Shown piece by piece: positions 37,727 through 45,770 of a stretch of 64,000 bases of DNA. The notes beneath the pieces were generated by a model. That model was not told where the DNA came from and made no database searches. It saw nothing but the letters and a program-made list of their open reading frames with translations. This DNA comes from Rhodophyticola sp. CCM32. GTDB lineage: Bacteria; Pseudomonadota; Alphaproteobacteria; Rhodobacterales; Rhodobacteraceae. A program made the translations under genes and the position numbers. Each line of letters begins with the position of its first letter. Within the stretch, counting starts at the first letter, position 1. The DNA lies in the NCBI RefSeq assembly GCF_004751985.1, contig NZ_CP038492.1:930001-994000 (forward strand). The letters are read 5' to 3'.

Positions 37727-37803
37727 CGCCTTTTCCTACCAGTGATGTTCGGCCAAGAAGCCGCATGTAAATGGCCCGCCATCCAAGCAAACAACCACTT
37801 TGT

Positions 37804-37894
37804 TGGGGGCTATCCGCCCCCGCGCCCTGCGGGCGCTCCCCCGAGGATATTTCGGGCAAGATGAAAATGCCCGGACGACATCAACGGTTCTGGC
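37804..37894 (-). repeat. Right copy of ~90 bp inverted repeat
   Basis: Reverse-complement partner of 35131-35219. It covers the last codons and stop of virB6 and ~75 bases beyond. Contains GGATATTTCGGGCAAGATGA, related to the CCTCCGGCGG-type element at 8201 and 60768. Confidence 0.8.
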
Positions 37895-38891
37895 TCAGCC
37901 GTCGGACCCTCTCTAATTGTTGGAGGTAGACTTGTCCCATGTTGGTGTTGCTTTCTGGCTGGCGAGGCGGCTGTTGAACCTCGCGAGGCGCAGATCGTGT
38001 CGTCCGGCTTAAGTTGCTGAATGGCGTCACGCGCTGGTAGGCCCCACGCATGATTGCACCGGTCGCAACCGCCGCGAAACCAGAATTGATGTCGCCGGAA
38101 ATCGTCCGGACGATCACCGGGATACCTGCGATCAGTGCGAGTGAGAGCATGATCATGGCCAGAAATGGCAAGGCGGCACCGATGTTCTGCATGTCGCTGG
38201 GATCACCAACCGCGGCAAGCATTTGGTTCAACAGCCCGAACGTGATGGAAAAGACTCCCGCGATCACGACAGGATATAAGGACCAGGCAATCAGCGCAGA
38301 CAGCCATCGTTGGAAAAACCCTTCTGTCGCCCGGAAGAGCGTCAGGCTGATCATGATGGGTGCAAGACCGATCAAGAGCGTCACGACCATCTTGGACAGC
38401 ACCAACATCAGTGCCGCGAAACCGCTGAACACGGCCAAGAGCGCCGCCATGAACACGCTCATCACGGCACCGCCGACCCAATTGAGGTTCTCGCCGATGG
38501 CATTCGCATGATCAGCGAGGTCATCGGCCAGTTGATCAAAACGGGCAGCAAAGAACGTGGGGCCTGAACCTGTCTCGCCAGTGATCGAACCGATCAACAT
38601 CCCGGCGATATTGTCGAGGCCGTCGATGATCGCCCCTGAGAGCCTGTCGAACTGTACCCAGTTGAATGCGAAGATGATGATCAGGCCGATCTTGATCAGC
38701 AAAGGAACCAGGGTGGCTACATCAACCGGATGCACCTGCAAGATCATGTTTGCGATGATCAACAACAGAGCAATTGTAGCTGCCAGCATTACGACTGTGC
38801 CGATGCTGCCCGCAACAAGAGCGAACTGGCTTGAGGCCATGCTGGACAAGGCGCTTTCGGCTCTTTCCACGATGAAGGATACAGTTCCCAT
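37881..38891 (-). CDS. VirB6/TrbL-like conjugal membrane protein
   Basis: 336 residues from ATG 38891 (TGATG overlap with the preceding gene, GGGGGAG upstream). Six or more hydrophobic helices: VAGSIGTVVMLAATIALLLI IAN, LLIKIGLIIIFAFNWVQF, VMSVFMAALLAVFSGFAALM, MVVTLLIGLAPIMISLTLF, AWSLYPVVIAGVFSITFGLL, FLAMIMLSLALIAGIPVIV. This is the TrbL/VirB6 topology, the polytopic inner-membrane channel part of type IV secretion. No other T4SS core gene is in the element. Its stop lies inside the right inverted repeat. Confidence 0.85.
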   Translation of the reverse strand: MGTVSFIVERAESALSSMASSQFALVAGSIGTVVMLAATIALLLIIANMILQVHPVDVATLVPLLIKIGLIIIFAFNWVQFDRLSGAIIDGLDNIAGMLIGSITGETGSGPTFFAARFDQLADDLADHANAIGENLNWVGGAVMSVFMAALLAVFSGFAALMLVLSKMVVTLLIGLAPIMISLTLFRATEGFFQRWLSALIAWSLYPVVIAGVFSITFGLLNQMLAAVGDPSDMQNIGAALPFLAMIMLSLALIAGIPVIVRTISGDINSGFAAVATGAIMRGAYQRVTPFSNLSRTTRSAPREVQQPPRQPESNTNMGQVYLQQLERVRRLSQNR

Positions 38892-39265
38892 CAGTTTGCT
38901 CCCCCACACATGTCTTGAACGGTTCTGCGGAGGTCAGCGATCTGCGGGCTGTAGACTTCAGATGACCAGTCTCGATAGGCCGATGACGGGCCAGTCGAAA
39001 ACCCAAGCGCTTCGAACATCTCTAACGTTTCGGTCCAATCTGGACGCAAAACCCCACAGTCGCAGGTGCCAACTTCAACGGCGTTCTGATGCCGCGTAAG
39101 ACTGTAGAGCCTGTCGGCAGCGATGCTGCGCCAAGCGTCGGAAAAGCCGTTGAAAGTCAGCTCCGCCGGTCGGTCGAGGATTTCGCATCCAAAGCGACCC
39201 ACTTCAGCACCCTGCGCCAAGCCACTGTTTGAAATGCACAAAAATACTACGATCAAAGCTCTCAT
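38891..39265 (-). CDS. Secreted/periplasmic small protein upstream of virB6
   Basis: 124 residues from ATG 39265 with a signal peptide (RALIVVFLCISNSGLAQGAE). The mature part has four cysteines (C in RFGCEIL, CDCG, DMCGG), suggesting disulfides. Several in-frame ATG codons exist upstream (39274, 39280); the chosen one gives the cleanest signal peptide. Its stop overlaps the virB6 start (TGATG). Position suggests a VirB5-like or entry-exclusion role, but there is no sequence proof. Confidence 0.55.
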   Translation of the reverse strand: MRALIVVFLCISNSGLAQGAEVGRFGCEILDRPAELTFNGFSDAWRSIAADRLYSLTRHQNAVEVGTCDCGVLRPDWTETLEMFEALGFSTGPSSAYRDWSSEVYSPQIADLRRTVQDMCGGAN

Positions 39266-39266
39266 C

Positions 39267-39584
39267 CTATTCATCCTCATCCTGATTGTCGTGAAGTGCG
39301 TAGATCGTGCGGCGATGGTGTTCGCCGTTCTGCCATCCTCTGATCGCGTCAGGATCGCCATGTTCGTTAAGAATCATGGCAATCCCCATCCGTATCCCAG
39401 GCGAACACTGATTGGCGATGCGTCTGATTTGAGTTCCCAGTTCGAACGCGTAGTCACCAGCCAAAGTCTCGCGGGAGCGGATCAGGACAGAAACGCGTTC
39501 CAAAACGTCCGTTGCTGGATCGATGCCGGGGTACCAACGGCCCCACGGATCATCGACCAAGTCTACATCAATGTCGCAACCCAT
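39267..39584 (-). CDS. Hypothetical protein of the mobilization operon
   Basis: 105 residues (MGCDIDVDLVDDPWGRWYPG ... ALHDNQDEDE), acidic, soluble, unknown family. A perfect AGGAGGAG site lies 5 bases before the ATG, which itself overlaps the end of the relaxase frame by 17 bases. It ends 2 bases before the next start, so the whole mob-virB6 string is one operon. Confidence 0.65.
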   Translation of the reverse strand: MGCDIDVDLVDDPWGRWYPGIDPATDVLERVSVLIRSRETLAGDYAFELGTQIRRIANQCSPGIRMGIAMILNEHGDPDAIRGWQNGEHHRRTIYALHDNQDEDE

Positions 39585-41127
39585 GGGGCTCCTCCTGATG
39601 CAGTCGCGTCTCGTCCTGGTCGTCTAGTCCATCTTGATCCCATCCAGATGTCGTGCGCTCTCTGCGAGCCTCGGCGACAACTGCTCTGAGCTGATCTGTT
39701 GCTCGATCCAGCCTTTCAACGACACCACCAACGACTGTTGAGAACGCGCGAGCGAAACCATTGAACATTTCAATGAAGCGATGTCCGTTTGGGTCTCTTT
39801 GACGGAGTGCTGCTCCAAGTCCTTCAAAGCTCGCGCGGACATTTCCGACGCTTCGGTCAACCGCTCCACGTAGCTCAGCAACTCGCGCTCTAACGCTGTC
39901 AGACCATCCATCGCCTACTGCTCCTCGATCATCAGGCAATCGACTGTCTGCGTCCCAAGACGGCAGCGGGTCAGCGTCGTCGTATCCCGGAAAGGGATCA
40001 AGTAAGTCGCTTCTGGTCGCTCGATCATCTTGATCCCCAGAGACTGCATGCTCGGTGTCAGCCAATTCAGAACGGTCCAGGTTGAAAGCGAGCTGCTGAT
40101 CATCAGCGCGCAGGCCAGCAGCACTGGATAAATCATCGCCGTCCACTCCGGACGCGCCGCGTTCGCGCTCTGCCGCAGCAGGTGTTTCCTCACGCGCAGC
40201 AGATACCCTTCCGTATCGGTCTTGATTGTAGCCAACGCGCTTTCGGCAGTGATCTTCAAATCGTTCCTGAAGCTCTGCAACTGAGTGGCGATCAAGGCGG
40301 CGTTCTCTGTGCGCATCTGCTCCATGTCGGCTGCCAGCTTCTCGCTCAGCCGTGGTTTCTGCGGTCCACTCTTCATTGAAAATCTCTCCCTTCAATCGCC
40401 ACCTCTCACCGGTGTCGGGGTCTTTCACTGTCAGATAGTTTTTGCCCGCTCTGGGCACTTCGAAGCCTGCCTCTTTGAGTGCTTCGGTCATCACGGCACG
40501 GTCCGTGATCAGACCCAAAGATATCTGATCACGGATCCAGCCGTGGAGTTCGTCCCGACCTTGCGCCCGAGTGGGGGCTTCGGTGACGGTTTTCACCTCG
40601 GCCGAGCGTTCGACGTCCATGGGGTCGGCCCAGCCGTGCATCTTGTTCATCAGGTCACGGAGGCTGTCGAAGGCGCGTTCATATCCGGGTGGGGCGATAT
40701 TGAGGCTCCGCCCACTCTGAAGCTCCATCCGTGGCGTGCAGAAATGCAGCTCAACCCGGTCCTCGTGGGTGTGCCGGACCCAGAGGCAGGCGCAGCGGTC
40801 AGCATCGAGACCCGCGAAGGCAATCTCCTCGAAACGGTCGATCACTTCCTGCTGCTGATCTTCGGTCGGGGCGTCTTCGCGGGCGAAACTGACGACGCCA
40901 GCGCGATAGGTCCATTTGTGCGGGCATGCGTCGATTAGGTCGATCATGCCGTCGGCGTCGCCCCTTACTACCTCCGGCGGCGGTTCGCGCGTCACGGTTA
41001 TCGGCTGGCCCGCTGCATCGCGGATCAGGTCGCGGTTGTCGTCATAGGCAAGCACGGTGCGAGCGGTCAGATACTCGACCGGGCCTGCGCCGCCGCCTTT
41101 GCCGTTGGGGAAGAACTTGATCAGCAT
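39568..41127 (-). CDS. mobA: Relaxase (mobilization nuclease)
   Basis: 519 residues from ATG 41127; the open frame continues upstream over mobC but lacks support. The N-terminal domain opens MLIKFFPNGKGGGAGPVEYL and carries a HUH-like metal motif H119-T-H-E-D-R-V-E-L-H128-F. The second half is hydrophilic with Asp/Arg-rich low complexity and is where two other genes overlap in a different frame. Relaxases nick oriT and lead the strand into the recipient. The start overlaps the mobC stop by 7 bases. Order mobC-relaxase-nested genes recalls ColE1-type mobilization regions. Confidence 0.85.
   Translation of the reverse strand: MLIKFFPNGKGGGAGPVEYLTARTVLAYDDNRDLIRDAAGQPITVTREPPPEVVRGDADGMIDLIDACPHKWTYRAGVVSFAREDAPTEDQQQEVIDRFEEIAFAGLDADRCACLWVRHTHEDRVELHFCTPRMELQSGRSLNIAPPGYERAFDSLRDLMNKMHGWADPMDVERSAEVKTVTEAPTRAQGRDELHGWIRDQISLGLITDRAVMTEALKEAGFEVPRAGKNYLTVKDPDTGERWRLKGEIFNEEWTAETTAEREAGSRHGADAHRERRLDRHSVAELQERFEDHCRKRVGYNQDRYGRVSAAREETPAAAERERGASGVDGDDLSSAAGLRADDQQLAFNLDRSELADTEHAVSGDQDDRATRSDLLDPFPGYDDADPLPSWDADSRLPDDRGAVGDGWSDSVRARVAELRGAVDRSVGNVRASFEGLGAALRQRDPNGHRFIEMFNGFARAFSTVVGGVVERLDRATDQLRAVVAEARRERTTSGWDQDGLDDQDETRLHQEEPHGLRH
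39624..39911 (-). CDS. MbeD/MobD-like protein nested in relaxase gene
   Basis: 95 residues in a different frame inside the relaxase 3' half. MDGLTALERELLSYVERLTE is close to the ColE1 MbeD start pattern (LE-x-x-LL-x-x-x-x-x-L) and the rest is a helical coiled-coil protein. In ColE1 plasmids mbeB and mbeD lie within mbeA in another frame, exactly as here. It starts 4 bases after the MbeB-like stop. The pattern argues that this is real and not a shadow frame. Confidence 0.6.
   Translation of the reverse strand: MDGLTALERELLSYVERLTEASEMSARALKDLEQHSVKETQTDIASLKCSMVSLARSQQSLVVSLKGWIEQQISSEQLSPRLAESARHLDGIKMD
39915..40376 (-). CDS. MbeB/MobB-like protein nested in relaxase gene
   Basis: 153 residues, in the same alternative frame as the MbeD-like gene and directly upstream of it. 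The N-terminal half is a coiled coil (LSEKLAADMEQMRTENAALI ATQLQSFRNDLK). A single membrane helix follows (AMIYPVLLACALMISSSLST), then a short C-terminal domain. The membrane helix recalls MobB-type proteins that tether the relaxase to the secretion channel. Fully covered by the relaxase frame. Confidence 0.6.
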   Translation of the reverse strand: MKSGPQKPRLSEKLAADMEQMRTENAALIATQLQSFRNDLKITAESALATIKTDTEGYLLRVRKHLLRQSANAARPEWTAMIYPVLLACALMISSSLSTWTVLNWLTPSMQSLGIKMIERPEATYLIPFRDTTTLTRCRLGTQTVDCLMIEEQ

Positions 41128-41603
41128 CCGCGCGGCCTCCGATACTGCGCGACGATCTCCGCCAACCGCCGGTCGATGCCCACGAGCGCCGCTGCGACAC
41201 GTATCGCCTCGATGTCGTTGGCGCGACCGGCGCGGGTCGCCGTGTTGAGCCACCGTGCGATCTGGTTGAGGTTGCCGCCATAGCGGGACACGGCCAGCAC
41301 GAGAGCGGGATCGACACGAGGTGTAAGCTTTCGTCGCTTTGGAGCCGCACCCGTGGCGAGTTGCCGAAGTAAAGCGGACATTGACAGCCCGCGGTCCGCA
41401 GCCGCCTGCCGGATCAACGCCTTTTCTTCGGAGGAGCAATAGAAGAACACCGCTTCTTGCTTCTCCGAAACCGCGCCGGGCGCGGTCTGGTTGGGGTTCG
41501 AAGGGGAGGCGTGCCGCCCCTCGCAAGGTCCCGGTTCGCAGGTCGCAGACCTAGAACTGGGTCGCCTTGCTGTTTGCGTATCGCTGGAAGGTGCGCGGCT
41601 CAT
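41121..41603 (-). CDS. mobC: Mobilization accessory protein MobC
   Basis: 160 residues. The C-terminal two thirds fit MobC/relaxosome proteins: EEKALIRQAAADRGLSMSAL LRQLATG (ribbon-helix-helix-like) and SRYGGNLNQIARWLNTATRA, the conserved 'GxNLNQIAR-x-xN' box. The first ~45 residues are a disordered, Ser/Pro/Arg-rich tail. MobC helps the relaxase open oriT. Starts within the stop of the RepA-like gene (ATGA) and overlaps the relaxase start. Confidence 0.88.
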   Translation of the reverse strand: MSRAPSSDTQTARRPSSRSATCEPGPCEGRHASPSNPNQTAPGAVSEKQEAVFFYCSSEEKALIRQAAADRGLSMSALLRQLATGAAPKRRKLTPRVDPALVLAVSRYGGNLNQIARWLNTATRAGRANDIEAIRVAAALVGIDRRLAEIVAQYRRPRGC

Positions 41604-42457
41604 GATCTTAGACCTGCGGCTTGGATTTGAGCCGGTGTGACCAGTTCTGCGGCCAAGAGCGCATCAACCTGGCTGGGCGTGATGTGGCGGCAAAGAGGGT
41701 GGCGATCCGTCACCCAATTCATCAAGCCCGCCAGCATCTCGGCTTCTTTGGTCTTGGTCTCTTCCCGGTTCATGGCGATGTCCTCGACGTAGCTGCGCCA
41801 GCGTCCTGACTTGAACCAGTTGTCCGAGAAACAGACCTTAGACCGGGTGAAACCCGCGCTCTCGGTTGCGTAGGCCTTCACGGCCTGCACCATGTCTTCC
41901 GGGCTAACACCTTTGTCCAACGCCTCATTAATCCACCTGAGACAGGCCGCCTTCCCGCGCAGACGGTCGGGCGGATAGGCGGTCAGGATCTTCTCAGCCT
42001 CTTCAACCTCCGCCACCGCGTACTCGCGCGTAGGAGGTTTATGGATGGTTTTAGGATGGTTTGGGGGCCGTGGTGGCCCCGGTACCCCGGCCACTGTGGT
42101 CCCCGTTCCGGGTCCAGTCTGGACCGGGTCCACTATGGCCCCGGTCTCAAAGTCTGGTTCCGCTATGGTCTCCAGCAACTCAATTTGAGCCAAATCGATC
42201 CGGTACACGACGGTGAAGCCGTTTTTGCATCTCCTCCGCGTTCCGGTCTCAACTAGGATGCCCTCCTTCAGGAAGTCCCGCATCGTCCGCTTGACCGTCG
42301 TCCCGCCCAACTCTGTGTGCCGCTGGATCGTCCCCTTCGAGCACCAGATGCCCGAGCCATCATCCGACGCCTTGTCCGCCAGAAACATAATGATCTGCTT
42401 GCGTGTCGCACTCCCGAACTTCCGTTCCGCACACGCATTCGCCACACGCCAGCTCAT
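41600..42457 (-). CDS. RepA-like replication/HTH protein
   Basis: 285 residues. An N-terminal winged HTH: FGSATRKQIIMFLADKASDD GSGIWCSKGTIQRHTELGGT TVKRTMRDFLKEGIL, common to replication initiators and phage-type regulators. A Pro/Thr-rich linker is followed by a helical C-terminal domain (LTAYPPDRLRGKAACLRWIN). Proteins of this make-up precede mobC in many alphaproteobacterial mobilizable plasmids and IMEs. A role in autonomous replication after excision is plausible but unproven. It heads the mob operon and reads away from attR. Confidence 0.65.
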   Translation of the reverse strand: MSWRVANACAERKFGSATRKQIIMFLADKASDDGSGIWCSKGTIQRHTELGGTTVKRTMRDFLKEGILVETGTRRRCKNGFTVVYRIDLAQIELLETIAEPDFETGAIVDPVQTGPGTGTTVAGVPGPPRPPNHPKTIHKPPTREYAVAEVEEAEKILTAYPPDRLRGKAACLRWINEALDKGVSPEDMVQAVKAYATESAGFTRSKVCFSDNWFKSGRWRSYVEDIAMNREETKTKEAEMLAGLMNWVTDRHPLCRHITPSQVDALLAAELVTPAQIQAAGLRS

Positions 42458-42478
42458 CGGATGGCCGCGGGGACAAGG

Positions 42479-42525
42479 TTTGACAATTCGCCGTTAAGTG
42501 CTTGACGCGCCGTTGTGGGTTTGAC
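42479..42525. repeat. Short TTTGAC-type direct repeats near attR
   Basis: TTTGAC (42479), CTTGAC (42501) and TTTGAC (42520) with CCGTT between the first pairs, in the ~110 bases between the RepA-like gene and attR. Could be iterons of an origin or part of oriT; the spacing (22 and 19) is irregular. Confidence 0.3.
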
Positions 42526-42571
42526 AGATTTCCCAGTCTTAAGCGCTTGAGATTTCTCAAAAAGCCTAGGT

Positions 42572-42616
42572 TTGAAAATCCTCGTGTCGGTGGTTCGATT
42601 CCGCCCCCGGGCACCA
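42572..42616 (+). repeat. attR of the tRNA-Phe element (45 bp)
   Basis: Perfect copy of tRNA-Phe bases 29295-29339, lacking the 5' half of the tRNA. Marks the right end of the element. Confidence 0.92.
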
Positions 42617-42793
42617 TTTACACTGATTTTATTGAATTTTTTCCGCCCAGAGGGGGCATTTGAGGGGGCGAATCATTACCGATAGCCCTTCGTTAAGCCG
42701 AATGTCATTCCGTTTTGGCGAAATACTACGACACAAGCTTGGGTGCAGCGAATTCGGTGCTGCGAAGGTGGCGCAACCACGGATCATCGCGTA

Positions 42794-43840
42794 ATGATTG
42801 AAGAAAAAAGGGAGCGGTCGAATTCTGTGGTGACTGATTTATCAAACGTATTGGAACAAATGCGGCTACGGTCGCAAAGCGAGTTTGAAAAGGGCGAGTA
42901 TTTTGAACGCCTCGTGAAGGTGTTCTTGGAAAACGATGACCTTCAAAGCCAATTCTATGACAGGGTTTGGCACTACCGAGACTGGGCGACCGAGAGAGGC
43001 CTGCCCGCAAAAGATATCGGGATCGATCTCGTCGCAAGCCACGCGGATGGTTCTGGTTTCTGTGCCGTTCAATGTAAGTTCTACGCGCCTGACCACAGCA
43101 TCCAAAAAACTGACATAGATTCATTTGTGTCGGCGGCTTCGACGAAAGACTTCGTAAGTCTTGTTCTGGTGGACACAACGCTTCGCGATTTAAGTCCAAA
43201 TGCTCAAGCGGTTTTCGACAACGTGGATCGCGAATACCACCGGATCGCGCTCGCTGACCTCGAAAAGAGTCGGATAGATTGGGCGACATATCTTCGCGAG
43301 GAGCGGATCGCGTTCGCTGAGCCCAAGACCTTGCGCGACCATCAAGTCAAAGCGCTTGAGGCTGTCCGCGCTGGGCTTGCTGAGGATGATCGCGGCAAGC
43401 TTCTCATGGCTTGTGGAACCGGCAAGACGTTCACGGGCCTAAAAATAGCGGAAGACCTTGCAGGCAAAGGCAAGACCGTTCTCTTTATGGTTCCATCTCT
43501 GGCTCTGATGTCCCAGTCCGTTAGAGAGTGGAAAAACGATTGCGCCGACGAGTTCCTAGCTTTCTCAGTTTGTTCCGACGTTAAAGTCGGCAAGCGCCAG
43601 AAGAGTGGCGACGCCATTCAATTCACAGTTCACGACCTTGCTTTTCCAGCGACCACAGACCCAGCCAAAATTGCCGAACAGGTAGGCGAGGCCGACAAAG
43701 ACAAGATGACGGTCGTCTTCTCAACCTATCAGTCTATCCAGACGATCTCGGAGGCTCAGCAAGTTCACGGGCTGCCAGAATTCGACCTGATTATCTGCGA
43801 CGAGGCACACAGAACCACAGGCGCGACTCTGTCGGGCGAA
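42794..43840 (+). pseudogene. Mrr-helicase restriction enzyme (type ISP-like), truncated
   Basis: About 350 codons of a much larger family. Residues ~50-100 form an Mrr-type nuclease domain (DIGIDLVASHADGSGFCAVQ CK: D...QxK). A superfamily 2 helicase follows: LLMACGTGKTFTGL (motif I), VPSLALMSQSVREW (Ia) and IICDEAHRTTG (motif II, DEAH). Sequence similarity stops right after TLSGE; the remaining 29 codons to 43927 are out of frame junk. Type ISP enzymes have nuclease, helicase, methyltransferase and target-recognition parts in ~1,500 residues, so everything after helicase motif II is lost. The start is uncertain. Confidence 0.75.
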
Positions 43841-43935
43841 CCCAGCCTATCCGCTCAAACTCTTCCAACGCGTCATCACGGTCAGCCTTCGCACGCTGGA
43901 TATCGTCGAAAGCTTGCCGCGTCTTGATATTGACT
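43836..43935 (-). other. Coding-like remnant meeting the restriction gene
   Basis: On the minus strand one frame reads NIKTRQAFDDIQRAKADRDD ALEEFERIGW, clearly protein-like (helical, charged), up to the junction near 43836, where it changes to nonsense. It has no start codon of its own. It seems to be the broken end of another gene fused to the truncated restriction gene by deletion. Confidence 0.35.
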
Positions 43936-43939
43936 GAAC

Positions 43940-45583
43940 CTATGCTGCTGGCGTTGGTATGAAGCGAAGGGACACGTTGTAAGCCATACCCCGCAAGGTG
44001 CGGCTTTCATCTCGCAGCGTGATCCGGCTGAAAAACGGGATCATGAACGTCCCGTCGTTACGTGGCGCGTCGACAATATGGAACTCAACCTTCCAGTCGT
44101 TCATGGCGTCGCCCATGGCGGCTTCCAGCGCGTTTCCGGTCGGTTCGTCAGTCAAATCCTTCACCTTTTCGACGAGTGCTGCTCGCGCCTCCGGAATGGT
44201 CTTCAATATACGAGCCGAGTTGCTGCCCTGTTTGAAGAAATGGCTCAGTACACTGGACTGACGCGAACTTTTCTTCACATGGATCAAGCGCTTGCCTTCG
44301 ATGTCGAGCAGATCGCAAGCTTCAAATTTGCCGTAAGGTGTGGCGGGTACGGTCAATATTTTCTGGTCAAGAAGAACCTGACCGTACTCTTCCGCGCAAC
44401 GTTCGTTGTATGAAAGCTCGCTCTCGAAACCGGTTTTCTTGCCGTCATCCGATACCTTTTTGATGATCATCAAAGGCGGGTCGGGCCAATCCTCTTTGAG
44501 GGTCGCAAAGCCCGCATCGACGTCCGTCTTGAATTGTTGGTCTAAGCGGTACCATTCCCCTTCGCTGATTGCGTACAGGCCACCGTCTTCCACAACCGAG
44601 CCGACAAGTGCTTTCTTCACGCTCCAACGTTTTTTGACAGCAGCATCGTTGTTAAACTCAGCAACAACACCGTGCTTCCGAATGGTTTCTACGTCGAGAT
44701 CACTGAGTTTAGCGCCCAGCGCATCTCGGTAATTGGACATCAGCAGGTCCGGAAATCGGCCCTTCAACCCCGGGCCATGAAGCCCAAAATACACCACGTC
44801 ATCCTCAGACCATCCGGGCATTGATAGTTCGAAGTTGTCGGCACCGGCCTTGATGATATCGACTGCCTTCTGGTCGAGCGCTGCAAGCACAAGCTTGTCC
44901 AAGATAGGGCGTACCTTGTCGATTATGTAGAAGCCGGTGTTTTGGTAGTCTGTGGACTGCGAGCGCGTCAGCGCCTCTTCTGCCGTTTCTGGAAGGTCCC
45001 CGAACTCCATCTCTCTGGTTATTTTCAAACCAGTAGCGCCAGAGATGCTATTTGCGAATTCATCGTCTTCGACACGGCCCGAAATACGCCTGACAAGATC
45101 AAGGGCTTCATCCACGCCGAACGCTTGTAGATCACGCTGAAATGCCGACTGAGAAACACCTTTGATCGCTTCTCCTAGATGGCTGCTGTCGATCCTTTTG
45201 ACCTTCGAGTCATCAAGCGAATTGATTGCAACCTTCAACCCGAAATCGGACTCGATTTTGGTGTCGTCTAGATACTGCCATCCATGGGCAAAGGCGGTGA
45301 CGAATAAACGATCAACATGTTTGAATACAACGACAGCGCACGAAGACCGGTTTGTCAGAGCAGGAGTGCCAGCGAAAACGGTGTTGATGTCTGCCAACCA
45401 ACTTGGCGGCTTTGGTGGGCTAGGAAAGATATAGACGGTTGCTTCGTCGCCGAGATCATCGGAGTCGCTCAAAACAGCGTCGCCAGCTTGGATTTTCTCT
45501 TTGGCGGACTCGGTGAACACGTCTTCAAAGTTCTCGATGTCTGCCTTCACGAGATAGAGGGAATAACTTTTTGTCTTGGGCAA
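43940..45583 (-). CDS. TIGR04141-family (DUF6119) sporadically distributed protein
   Basis: 547 residues. The opening KTKSYSLYLVKADIENFEDV, the internal SCAVVVFKHVDRLFVTAFAH GW and the later LIHVKKSSRQSSVLSHFFKQ GSNSA are the marks of the TIGR04141 family. Function is unknown; the patchy distribution and frequent placement beside restriction or other defence genes suggest a defence role. Here it borders a truncated Mrr-helicase gene on the opposite strand. No membrane helix or signal peptide. It is full length and looks intact. Confidence 0.8.
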   Translation of the reverse strand: MPKTKSYSLYLVKADIENFEDVFTESAKEKIQAGDAVLSDSDDLGDEATVYIFPSPPKPPSWLADINTVFAGTPALTNRSSCAVVVFKHVDRLFVTAFAHGWQYLDDTKIESDFGLKVAINSLDDSKVKRIDSSHLGEAIKGVSQSAFQRDLQAFGVDEALDLVRRISGRVEDDEFANSISGATGLKITREMEFGDLPETAEEALTRSQSTDYQNTGFYIIDKVRPILDKLVLAALDQKAVDIIKAGADNFELSMPGWSEDDVVYFGLHGPGLKGRFPDLLMSNYRDALGAKLSDLDVETIRKHGVVAEFNNDAAVKKRWSVKKALVGSVVEDGGLYAISEGEWYRLDQQFKTDVDAGFATLKEDWPDPPLMIIKKVSDDGKKTGFESELSYNERCAEEYGQVLLDQKILTVPATPYGKFEACDLLDIEGKRLIHVKKSSRQSSVLSHFFKQGSNSARILKTIPEARAALVEKVKDLTDEPTGNALEAAMGDAMNDWKVEFHIVDAPRNDGTFMIPFFSRITLRDESRTLRGMAYNVSLRFIPTPAA

Positions 45584-45770
45584 TGGACTAAAAACTCGAA
45601 ATCAATTCAGGGTTGATTGTTGCAGAGCAAGGATCGTCCGTCAACGAAGCCGCGTTTCACTGCCTTCAAAGTAGACAAGCATATGCTTGAAATGGCCCTT
45701 TGCGATTCGGTGCTGTCTCTTGCTTGTGCTATACTGGTGCTGAGCAAAAACAGGCAAAGAGAGCAGAAAA

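Larger units (their letters stand above)
29340..42616. mobile_element. Integrative mobilizable element in tRNA-Phe (~13.3 kb)
   Basis: Bounded by perfect 45 bp direct repeats, with an integrase next to the tRNA, two HTH/excisionase-type genes, an XRE regulator, a defence-like module, a rearranged segment, and a mobilization/replication block (RepA-like, MobC, relaxase, MbeB/MbeD-like, VirB6). No VirB4, VirD4 or other mating-pair genes are present, so the element would need a helper to transfer. The tRNA gene is intact on the left, as usual for tRNA-targeting islands. Confidence 0.88.

Noticed and set aside
38891..42457. Complete conjugation system
   Set aside because: Only VirB6/TrbL, relaxase and accessory proteins are present; VirB4, VirD4, VirB8-10 are absent, so it was called mobilizable and not conjugative.
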